A stretch of DNA of 64,000 bases from Angiostrongylus vasorum. Lineage: Eukaryota > Nematoda > Chromadorea > Rhabditida > Metastrongylidae. The DNA is taken from contig JADANN010000380.1 of NCBI GenBank assembly GCA_018806985.1, positions 1,986,501 through 2,050,500 on the forward strand, written 5' to 3'. A program made the position numbers and the translations under genes. A model generated the notes under the pieces. That model was not told the DNA's origin, searched no databases, and worked only from the letters and a program-made list of their open reading frames with translations. Shown piece after piece: positions 45,501-56,297 of the stretch (its first letter is position 1; every line of letters starts with the position of its first letter).

Positions 45501-47614
45501 GGTAACCTTCCATCTAGATTTCAATCTCTCAGAAATCACCTAGGTGAATCTAGCATATTTCGAAGTCTCGACGACAAAGAACTTCAGGTGTTTGACTGTT
45601 AGAATTTTGAATGAGTCCAGCCGACGAATAGCCGATTTTAAAGTGTTTGAAATTTTGAACAGGATCGATGTTTAACGCTTTGATTATTATAACCGTCAAT
45701 GTCTTCCAGTTATATGTGCCATGCATTATCAAGGTTAAAGCTTAGCTGAGAGTTTTCAGGCTCAGAATGTCATGCCACCGCCGTTAATAATGGTGAAAGT
45801 CATTTTCTGTTTGACTAGAACGTGAGTTTGGTTCGCATGAAAAGTGATTTTCGTGCAAGCGACGCCACCTTCGCCGAGGCAGCTGTCCTCCTCAGACAAC
45901 TTGCCGACTCTTCACGGACAGCACTGTGATTTTTTCTCTTCTCAGTGCAATCACATTACATTTGCTACGGACTGTAGTCACGTAATGGAACGGGGCTGAG
46001 AGTATTCGTGTGCTAACGAAGCTGACATCGATTCCTGTATTTCGTAAGACGTATTTGCACTGTCCTCATGTTTCGTGATGTCTCCGTCTAAAAATTGTGA
46101 CCATGGCCTTCTCTATTGCCGATAGGGCCCCGAGAAGCCTTCTGTCACTTCACGAATTTCGGGAGTTTCATGAAAACAAAGACATCCTGGTGTTGACGAC
46201 GACGCCATGACTAGGATGTACTAAAACCAACGTGCTGCAGTTGGACCTAGCTAACGGTTCAAAGTCTTTCTGTATGTAACAAAAATATGTGGTCTATATC
46301 CTATTGTTGTTCACTATTAGTAAGTATGCTTAGCCAAAAAATTCCCTTTATTTTCTTTATCCAGTGTTCTTCAGTTACTGCTTCCTCTGTCTCGAGTTGG
46401 TTCAAGTTCAAATTCAATGACCTTCTTAGCATTCAGATGATAAGAGATTAGTGTCTTGTACAGCGCTATAGAGACTGCTGGACTAGTCGAAGCTCACGTG
46501 AGTACAAAACATTGATGATGTTCGGGAGGACTGAACTTCCCACACTGTTCTTGCACACGTCATAGCATTCCGTTGCTTATCGCCGTTTTTTGTTACTCTC
46601 GCGTTGTTCTCTGATCTTCCAGTGCAAAGAAACGATTACTAGCAGAAGTAATGGATGAGTGAAGAACAATGTTGATAATCCGACCGTTTTGACAATACCA
46701 TTGGAGAGCTGATGTAGGAGCGACCTTCAGAAGACGAACACGCCATAGCTGCTGAAGAAATAAGCTGTAATCGATGCTTTTTTGGTTCAGTATGTGTGTG
46801 AATTTTCCATCAGTATCATATGAATACCTTGAAGGCGTGCTGTTCTAGTGATAGATTTCATCATCGTCAAAAATAAGGAGGAATTTAATCTGCAGCTGGA
46901 GAGGTTACTAAAGTAGTGTTAAGATTATCGTAGTTCTAAATAGAAATTCCTCCTGTCGTTCTCGTTTTTTTTCGGCTGGTTTCTTACAAAGTAGTGGTGA
47001 TGTGCAATTTTTAGTAGGTCGTGCATGTGAACAGTCAGCTCTCTATGATGCAAGGAGAATAAGCACCTGGCGTTTAGAACATCTATTATCGAATCATGTG
47101 TAGCTATCGCGGTTTTAGACCAGCTGATCACTGGAGTATTCTTCTAGATTTTGTTGAAGATAGCGTTACAGGTGTTGAGCATCATAACGAGCCAGATCGA
47201 TAGATTTTGTTGTCCTAGGCTTATTGGGTTTCATTGTCCTAATGCTGAGCACCTGTGGCGCAATTTCCTTCAGCTGTTTTTTGTCCAGGATTTCATTGGC
47301 AACAAAACCTCGGATCATCTCAGTTCTCATTTCCTTCGTAATTAAGACGCTTATAGTATTTCTAGTTTGTACTCTTGAGTACGGTAGTACTTTCATCTAA
47401 CTTTCAAGTAAAAAAAATTCGATTTTTTCTTCCTTTTTGTATTGACACTCTCATTCTATTGTGAGAACTGTGAACCTAATTAGACAAACATATGACTTGA
47501 AAAACAAAAACCTCATGAGGCCGTTATATTCTTACAAGCTAATATTCAAAAGATTTCTCAAACCTAGATGTTTCTTCTTTTTCAAATTTTTTAAACTGAC
47601 CGAACAGGGAATTA
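45501..47614. other. Mostly featureless stretch with one odd minus frame
   Basis: Between a family D and a family A repeat. The minus-strand frame 47396-47166 (76 codons, including EMRTEMIRGFVANE and KKQLKEIAPQVLSI) has a protein-like composition, but no family is recognised and no flanking exon was found. Confidence 0.35.
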
Positions 47615-47790
47615 AAAAAAGGGGTAAAGCTCTCAGTGTTAGTCAGTGCTGCCACCCTCCCAGATAATTCTGGTAGCAATTTGCCGACCCAGGACGGATG
47701 GAAAGCTTGGTAGGCCAGGCGCTCGGGAATCTATCTCATATGTGTATCGCAGGGCGCCTTCGACCGCTGTGCCACAAATGCCCATACTGA
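47615..47790 (-). mobile_element. SINE family A with internal deletion
   Basis: Has the tail side (GGGGTAAAGCTC) and the head half (GCAGGGCGCCTTCGACC) but lacks about 110 nt of the 3' body. Confidence 0.75.
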
Positions 47791-48489
47791 ACAGAGAAAG
47801 CTTAAGAAAAGCAGTTTGAAAGGAGTTTTCTTAGAATCTTCTGTGGGATACTCTCAGTGCGGAAAAAATCTTAGAAAGCGCATTTAAACGAGAAATTACC
47901 AGACATGTTGGCTCATTACCGTCACTGCTTATTCCTTATGTTTACATGAATAAAAATCGAATAAAACCCTCACTTGGTCTTCTAACACTTCTTCACCAGA
48001 TAGAACTTTCTGCAATAAATTCGCCGAAACGTGCAAGTGAGCTCTACAAAGTGCATAACATCGAAGAAAATCACATTCAGCGGTTCCAAAGCGGCAACGA
48101 CTTCGTGACGCTGTGCGTGCCAGCGGGTCAGGAGCGTTCGTGCTCTTTGGTGTAACCAATTTGGAAATAAAAATTTACGAGGGATTCAATACAATTATTG
48201 ATATGTACTTTGCTAGCATTGCATGAAACGTGTTCAAATCTACGGGGAAATCGAAGAAATTTCATTAAAAACTGTATTAAAAGCTGTATTAATTCCCACG
48301 ATCGACTTTCTGTTAACCCTGGCATTGATTGATAATTCAGTGTTTTTCTTCAATGAGCCATACTAGTCTGAAGAAAGTGTCCCAGAGTAGGCGACCTCGT
48401 TGGACCATTGACATCGGCGCTAGATAAAAAACAGCTCTCTCCGAAAAACAACAAGTACCTTCTTTCATTCATGAGCTAACTAGTGGTTG

Positions 48490-48755
48490 TTACCAAGCAT
48501 TTATTCGGCTGACGTTTCGACCCCTTCGTCTTCATCGGAGCCAGTGATTCGAGTCGATGTCCATAGTGGTTAGTCTTGTCGATGTGGTGTCTTCGTCGTC
48601 GTATCGAGTCGAATCCTCTTCAGTAGAACACCGCTCGAAGGAGGCAAGCTCACCCGGCAGCCCTCTTTTATTCAGGACGCTTGTTGTTGATAATGGCTCT
48701 CCGTTGATAATGTATTGTTTTTCAACGGACAATCCATCCTGCAGCAGTCAGTATG
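48490..48755 (-). repeat. 260-nt repeat ending in a hammerhead-like hairpin, copy 2
   Basis: Second copy of the repeat at 44340-44605, about 4.1 kb away in the same orientation. Its hairpin (48506-48544) is better preserved. Spacing between shared blocks is conserved with small indels. Confidence 0.55.
48506..48544 (-). ncRNA. Hammerhead-like hairpin
   Basis: On the minus strand: TGGCT, CCGATGA, stem AGAC/GTC, GAAAC, GTC, AGCCG. The outer GGCT and AGCC pair. The first box has C in place of the usual U in CUGAUGA. It ends the 260-nt repeat shared with 44340-44605. Confidence 0.4.
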
Positions 48756-49154
48756 AGAAAAAAAGACAAGGTCCTCAAGTTTCGGCAGAAATATACACGC
48801 AATGCCGAACACCTTCAAAAATTGACTGATGTAAAATAATAAACTAAATGGAAGAAATGCTGCGATCTAGACGATACTTGGATGTGGGTCAAATAAATGA
48901 GCAACAATTGTGTAATATTTGGTTTAGTTTATTCCAAACCGGCTCTGACGCGGCAGCGGACGATTCAAGTTAGAAATGGTGCCTAAAATTATGTATTATG
49001 TTTATGTTTGTTATATCAAACTAGTGGCCTGCTCTGTATTCCAGTAGGGATATGTCAACGGTCTGGATTGTGTAGAGTTAACATCCACCTTTGTGTGCTC
49101 AAATTCTCCTATCTAGACTCTTAATAGGATTCCCCACCAGGGTTAGGGTAATAC

Positions 49155-49420
49155 AAAGGATAAAGGATAAAGCGTTGAGCAGTGTCCTCGGATACGGCAT
49201 GCAATCCGACTCCATTCGTAGTATCGTAGAGGTGGTTGAATACGTATGGGGGCTTGTGAAACTACTTGCGGTGACCTTCTAATGCATCGAACCTACGTTC
49301 TTTTCCTATTAGACAACTTTGGTAGCAATTTTCGAACCCAGAGAAAGAGATGGCTTGGTTTGCCTGGTAGGTGGAATGGACCATGGGTAGATCACTTACA
49401 ACTAATGCGCTACACTCAAT
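49155..49420 (-). mobile_element. SINE family A, diverged
   Basis: Tail AAAGGATAAAGGATAAAGCG, then eroded body and head. Tandem GGATAAA units show the tail repeat clearly. Confidence 0.7.
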
Positions 49421-50086
49421 CCATGCCCTATAGTAGTTATAATTTACTGACGCTCCTTCAAATAGGCTGCCCACTTTGGTAAGGCATCCATGCCGCCTAA
49501 AATCCTCTGGCATCACATTAGTAGTGGGAAGGGAAAATCCTCCTATTCGCAGCTAATTCATTAAAGTCGTTCATGCGGGTCTTCTTGATAGGTAGAAGAC
49601 AAGGATGGTCTCTAATAGTAATCAAGCAAGCCCAAAGTCAACATGAAATAGTTTGGCTAGGTGTGTGATAGCATAAGTATTCTCTTTAGCGCAAAGATCA
49701 GTTGAAATCACAGGAAAACGTACCGTGAACGTGGGTCCTCGGAATGGCTACCAAAGGAGACGTAGTGAGATAAACCTAGCTTTCATTAAGTGTTCTTGCT
49801 CTTTTGCAAACGTTGAAACGCATGTGTGTGTGCCAATACACAAAGAGTTTAGCATAATTCATGACATGCATTGAGCCCGAAACATCTGGTAGTGAAATAA
49901 TGGCCGCTTTTAAATTTAAAGGAGCATATCTCGGCTCATATTAAGCTTTATTAAACGAGGTAAAGACCATTAGATTCCATAAGTCTTCGCCTATAACGCA
50001 GGTATTCTATTATTTTAAAGACTAAGAACAAGTCTTGACGCACTAAGTTCCATAAACGCATTTTTTCACCTCTTATAGTGCCAGGG

Positions 50087-50371
50087 CGCGTGTGGCGCAG
50101 TGGTTGGAGGCCCCGATGCGGAACACACGTGAAATCGATCCCCGTGCCCATGGCCCACGAAGCCCTCTATTCCTCCGGGGTCCGCAAATTGATACCAGAC
50201 TTATCTGGGAGGATAGCAGCACTGGGTCATTACATCGGTAGGCCACCGCGAATCATTGTAAAGGCCAGATATGCGTTCGATCACCTCCAACGATACTTAA
50301 TAAAATCGAATGCATGGCGCATCGCTCGAGGGATTGACCAACGCCAGGAGCTTTATCCTTTCTATCCTTTT
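50087..50371 (+). mobile_element. SINE family A with 11-nt target-site duplication
   Basis: Duplication TAGTGCCAGGG at 50076-50086 and 50372-50382. The head CGCGTGTGGCGCAGTGGTTG is an excellent A box, with AAATCGATCCCCG as B-box-like site. Tail TTTATCCTTTCTATCCTTT. Confidence 0.92.
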
Positions 50372-50514
50372 TAGTGCCAGGGCTATTTTTAACCAGCGAA
50401 GGAACTGAACAAGTTAGATTTCGCTTGTGTTGAAATCCTTCGGAAGTTAAGGTTCGTTTTCAGATGTCTGTACATCCTAATCCTAGACACGTTTGGAATT
50501 GAAAGAATAAAGGA

Positions 50515-50795
50515 TAACAAAAGGATAAATCTCTCGGCGTTGATCAGTCCCTGAGGGATATGCCATGCATTCGACTTCATTAAGCATCGTTTGGAGGTGA
50601 TTGAATGCATAGCTGGCCTATACAATGACTCGCGGTGGTCTACCGGTATATCGAGCCATTGCTGCTATCCTTCCAGACAAGTTTAGTAACAATTTGCCGA
50701 CTCCGGAGGATGAAAGCATGGTGAGCCACGGGCGCGAGGATCTACGCCATGTCTGTGTCGCAGGACGCCTCCGACCACTGTGCCACACGCGCCCA
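50515..50795 (-). mobile_element. SINE family A
   Basis: Minus-strand copy only about 140 nt from the plus-strand copy at 50087, forming an inverted pair. Flanks share AAAGAATA. Confidence 0.88.
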
Positions 50796-50859
50796 TTAAA
50801 AGAATATTGTATAAAAATTATACATGCGACTAAAACGATAGAGAAATGTTTCCTTTAGA

Positions 50860-52734
50860 AGCATTGGGTGTTATGTTTATCAGTTTGTGTATTTCTTAAC
50901 TTAAGGCAATCCTAATGCAGCTTGTTTTGTGGATTCTGAAAAAAGGAACGTCAAGGGAGCTTTAGTACGTCGTTACCAAAAAAAATCTGCGACAGAATTT
51001 TGGGATCAGGTGCATAAGTACAACCAGGTACATAAGTATGATTTAGTTGATAAATGGAGCTTTCGCTTTCTCCAGATTGGTTCCACTACGACTGGATATT
51101 GAATGTTTCCTCTTTAGAGTACTGAGTAGGCGAACAAATGCTAAGTTATATTCTTGATTTTTTTCGTGCATAAGACTTACTTTAGGTGCCAAGTCGCATT
51201 TCCGGTTAGCTGTTGCTGTAAAGGTATTTTCATAAACCTCAATGGAGTGATATTTCCAATAGTAAAGAATTTTCCACTATGGGCAGAGAAGTGTGCATTT
51301 TCAGGGAAAGGCCAAAAAAACAGGGAAAGAAACGCATTGATTAAAAACGACTGACCCCTCTTTCGCGCACGGTCTCAAGGTCGCTGCATTCGGCTAACCA
51401 AGCAACTCAACACTCGTGAAAAGATGTACTGGTGGAGAAAGAGTTGTGGGAGAGGACGGTGAGGGAAATCAGAAAGGACACTTCATTTCCCCTCAAACCC
51501 GTCATACTGGCCGAAGTGCTCGTCGACGTGAAATCGCTGAGCTCGTCGACGATCCAGATGTTCGTTAGTAACTGTTGTATCGAAAGGGAACAATACTAGC
51601 AGGAGAAGAAACGTTGAAGTCGTACTATCTAAAAAATCTGACAAATTTATGAAAGTTTTTGGAACGACTGACAAAGCTCTTCAAGGAAAATTCCAAACAA
51701 CATTAGTGTGTGGCGCTGTTATGGTGACGAATCGTTTTGCTATCTTTGACGTTTTAACACTGAGCTGCAATAAAAAGGAAGTTTGCGCATTAACATCGAT
51801 GAGAAATGGGCGATTTGTCATGGAGAAATACTTTTCCATTAACCTTAGTGCTTGAATTATAGCCGAATACAAGAAAGTAAACACAGGACAGTGTCCTAAC
51901 CCTCAAGTCATATGTACTTCAAGGGTCAGTACACATCAGCAGCCCTAAAAAGTTTTTCCTAAGCTCTTAACAACAGTCCGTTTATACACTAACAGAAGAT
52001 GAACCTAGTACACTATCTGGAGAAAAGATACCATTCGGAATCTTTGGACATTGTTGTGACTACCTGGTTCAGTTCCTCACCAAAAAAGTGCCCCCCACGC
52101 CTGTTTATCTATCTTCACGATAACGACGAGTGAAGCGTTGCTCCTTGTGGGAAATGTGGTGTGCAATGTCTTGAGGAAATGCGTGACGTCATTTCGGGAA
52201 TTGCAGGATGGACTCCCACATGGGGAGTGCACGGAGACTGCACGTGCTACGCCGACTGCAGTCCATCGAGTTGGGCGGTCGCTGTGGTCACCTCAGTGAT
52301 GGATCTGACGGAGAAACTTTGCTGTTTCGTATCGAGTTCTCACGTAGAATCCCGACATCCGATAAGGTCACTAAATAAAATGGAAAGCTGCTTCTCTCTG
52401 TGGGTCGTTTGTTTCCATATTTTCTATGTTGAATGTTTATACTGTTTCACTGTCATTTGGTTTTTTGGCCAACACGTAATTAAAATTTCATTCCTTCGTT
52501 GTGAGAAATTTGTTGAAATTCTGGACTGGAAAGCGATGAATCACAAAACCATACAGAATACCAATGAGACCGGCTTTTCCTCGACAATATGACTATTTCC
52601 TGCTATTAAACGTTTTTTTTTGCGCTGTTTTTTATCTTGTATTTTTCTTGCAGGCAGCGAATTATTAGGAGCCGAGTGGGTTAGCCTGATTCACAGGGGT
52701 TTCACGGCTTTTTTCTAAGCAATAAGGGAAACGA
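50860..52734. other. No recognisable gene; small GC-rich patch
   Basis: A GC-rich patch at about 52140-52340 encodes a short Cys-containing frame (GDCTCYADCSPSSW) without a start context or neighbours. The rest is AT-rich and unassigned. Confidence 0.4.
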
Positions 52735-53012
52735 TTTTCCATCGACGTTTCCATCAGGAAGCATAGCTAAGAGTAAACCATTATCAGGATCCACCACCGT
52801 CCTGGTATCAAAGTCGCCTGGCGGCAAATCTCCCTCTGATCCACAAGGGCTGCGACTGCCAGTGGTGGTGAAGACGTGGGGCAGACTTTGGTCAGGCTGA
52901 CTTTGGGATTCCAGTGAACCACAATGGCTAAACCAGCAAATCTCCGAAAAATGGAGATCATGCTGAGGACCGCACAACTAGTGAGGACGGGCCCTTCAAG
53001 TATCAAGTAACT
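52735..53012 (+). mobile_element. Family D repeat, 5' truncated
   Basis: Starts near TTTCCATCAGGAAGCATAGC and ends GGGCCCTTCAAGTATCAAG. The missing 5' part fits incomplete reverse transcription. Confidence 0.75.
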
Positions 53013-56000
53013 AAGTAATAAGGAAATCGTGTTGTTCTTAGTTTAGAATAGCCATGATAGGTTATAGATCGTACTTGTAGTAGAGTATCAGCGCACTTAC
53101 AATAATAGGAGATTTCAAAGTCGCGCGTAAATTCCCCAGTTGATTCCTTGCAGTACTGGTCGTTGAGTGCTGAACAACGTCGACAAACGCCTTTTTAACA
53201 ATCAAAGTAACTTAGTTCAAATTAGAAATCATAGCTGATCCAGTCAAGAGTTTTCTTCTATGTGGTTCTTCTTGGATCTGTAAAAATAAATGATTTCTCA
53301 TAAGATTGCAGTTTAAACTGGAGTGATTAGAGGAAAAAAAGCGCTCCGCGTTCTCGTTCTTGCGGGAAAATAAGCAAAACTAAAGATGTTAAACATTACA
53401 TCTACGTGTCGTTGTTCATGGCGGAATATAACTGGACCCATACAGATAACGAAGAACTCTGGTCGGACTACATTCTTCACATATATGGAGAACTTCCAGA
53501 AAAAGCGAAACCTTCACGATGTGTTTGGCGCTCACGGTGTTGATCATTCTCAATGAGATTCAGCACCTCAGACTTTCAACACATATCAGGACCCTTCATG
53601 GATAGGTCTGTTACCATACCACTCAGCAAACACTTCACGCTGATGAACTTTTTTAGCATAGAGCTGTATTCGAGCCAATTAAGGCAGTATGTCCGCTAGT
53701 ATCCCTTTTTTGGCATTGCGCTACCAATACCTTGTGAATTATCACCAACAAGAATTTCAACCAAAAGATATTGGAATGACATGATTACCGATTAGTAGGT
53801 GATAACAACTCGACCAATCTGCCCTGTCAAGCTTTTCCTACGAGCTCAAATAAAGCGTTGTGATGAGAACCCCTGGTTGCCCATTGTGAAAATTCGCGAC
53901 ATGATTCGACTTTATAGATGTGAATGGGGGTCACCTTTCGTGTACAGGACTTAGGTAAGTTAAATCTGTGGGGATAGGACTTCTCTTCTTCCAGGATGTC
54001 TTCTGTTTTCTACCTAGGTCACATAGAAATTCTCTAAATGATTGTTACTGTGCCATATTTTTTATTGAATTTCTGTTTCATAGATGGCTGTTGGGGGAAT
54101 GTGGTGGCTTCTTCAAAGTAGATTCATTCAAAGCTGTTCACATACTACACATACGGATACGGCAACAAGAACTCGATATGGATCAGACGATGGGCACGAT
54201 AAGCCTTAGTCAGAAGTAGCAGAAAATCCAGAATCGTAACCCGACGACCGTTGTTCGCAATCCAGAAAGCTTCCAGTGTGACACTTGCTCGCCAGATTTT
54301 TTCGAAAAAATCGCCAAGGATTTGTTGATTTTAAAAAACGTACTTGGTTGAAGAAGAAACAGCGGAGTCTTTTCATTGTCAGACTGAGTGCAAGGCAGGT
54401 TTAATTCCTTTATTCAAACTAATTTTACGCTAATATATGACATCACCTTTTTATTGGCGATTGCGTGCTTTTTGCTGAATGCTACATCACTAGCGGTGTT
54501 CAGTATAATGAGATGAGTCAGTGAGGAGATTTTCAGTGATGAAATAGATAGTGCAAACGATACATGAAAAAGAGTGAGCGTTAACATTTGTCCTATCAAC
54601 ATTTTGCCCGGTAGTTTCGCGTACGGATTTGTGAAACACAAAAAACAATAGGCGGAAGTTGGAAAAGAGTTTCTGAGATGAAGAACGAACTCAGTACAGC
54701 CACTATATTGCCAGAATAATGCTGATCTCCGGAAGTTGCCCGCAAGGAGAGAAGCGATTTCCTTGGCTCACTCGAAGAAAAAAGGCGCCACTGCCTACGC
54801 CAACGACCCGTTCAGCCCGTTGTCGTGGGGCGGAGTCCGGTGTGGCGGCAAAGCGTTTATAAATGACGCTGTTCACAGCAGTAATCCATCGACGGTCTCT
54901 GAGAAGTCGTGGAGCTCTAGGAGGTCTGATTCGCAGAATCCTGCTGGACTCTCCTTCACCTCTTTTCAGATGGAACGCATCCAGAATGCCTCACACCAGT
55001 TTCTTTCTGAAGACGTAGTCCTCAGATATCATCATTCTGTTTTTCTCTTCCTCTATTGCTGCCCTTTTTCTTCATTTCCGATCCTTTTGGATGCATTCCT
55101 GCGAAATTCAGTTTCTTAAAATTCCTGAATTTCTCCGTTCTACAGCAGTTGGTGAAAAGCAGTCAACCTATCCAGTGAACGCTATGAGGTCTATCCCTGG
55201 ATTTATTATTTTATGATGACTTTCATACAGTTTTGCAGACCAAGCCAATTTATCCAAATTACCTGTGCGGAATTGTTCATTATTCGAAACATGAAGCTAG
55301 AGCTAGAGCTGGCTGTACTTCTCATAATACCACCTGCCTTGAAAGAATGATAGGGAGTAAACTAAAAGCAGCTAGAGCTTTTTTTTCGTTATCAAAGGCT
55401 TCAAGCTCCACTAGGGGGTTTCTAATTTTGGTGAGCCAACAACCAAAACAACACTAGAAGGGTGAAGCAAAAAAGAAGATATAGGAGTGTCAATGTAAAA
55501 AAGGCAAAATAAGTTTAGAGTTTGAGTAAGAACTACAAAATTTCTAGACACATTCGTAGAATTAGTGAAGCGTCCCCGGTTGTTGTCTTTTTGCAAAGAC
55601 CAACCGACCCAACGAGGATTTTTCGTGCAAGTTCCGCCTCTTTCATTGGTAATCAGAAAACTGTAACCTTACTTCTCAAGTCTTTTTTTTAAAGTCTTCG
55701 AGTTTCTTTGTTAATCAGAGGCACTCGTCTAACGTGCACGGAAAATTGCTCATTGGTCGGATCTGACGAAATTTGTTCTTGTGAGAGAGTTTTCGCCGAA
55801 AATCCTCATAAAATCATCGTAAAGTTATGCCATAAAGGTTTCATCACGCTAAAAAGACAGACACAGTTTAAAGACGAATTACATTCAGTTCCTCACAATT
55901 CACTATGGGTGACTGGCTCTTGAAGAGCTTCTCGAACACCTTTATTGGATCGTAGACTACTAAAGCGGTCTCTACAGCTTCGGCTTGTGCTTGTGCTTTT

Positions 56001-56297
56001 GCTCGTGGTTGCAAGCTGTCCGTTTTTAAACAAAAGAGAAATCTGCAGCACATTCTCTCTTCGGAATATGCTGTCTCCATCTCATCGTGAGAAGTGACGA
56101 ACTGCCACGATTTGACCCAGGGACAATTCGATGGCGTTGTTCAGCACGGTCTCATTCATGACAGTACCAGTTGCACTACAATTTGGAGCTTCTGCTCTAG
56201 CATACATCATTGACATTCATCGTGTGCTTCGTTATGCTCGTTCTTTCTTCAATGTTTTATTCTCGTCATGCTGATAGAATTGCAGAGCAGTTATCGA
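53013..56297. other. No recognisable gene; GC-rich block near 54.8 kb
   Basis: A GC-rich block at 54740-54990 is open for long stretches on both strands but matches nothing I know. A plus-strand frame at 55708-55920 contains spaced cysteines (CTENCSLVGSDEICSCE), possibly a chance match. The remainder is AT-rich. Confidence 0.4.
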
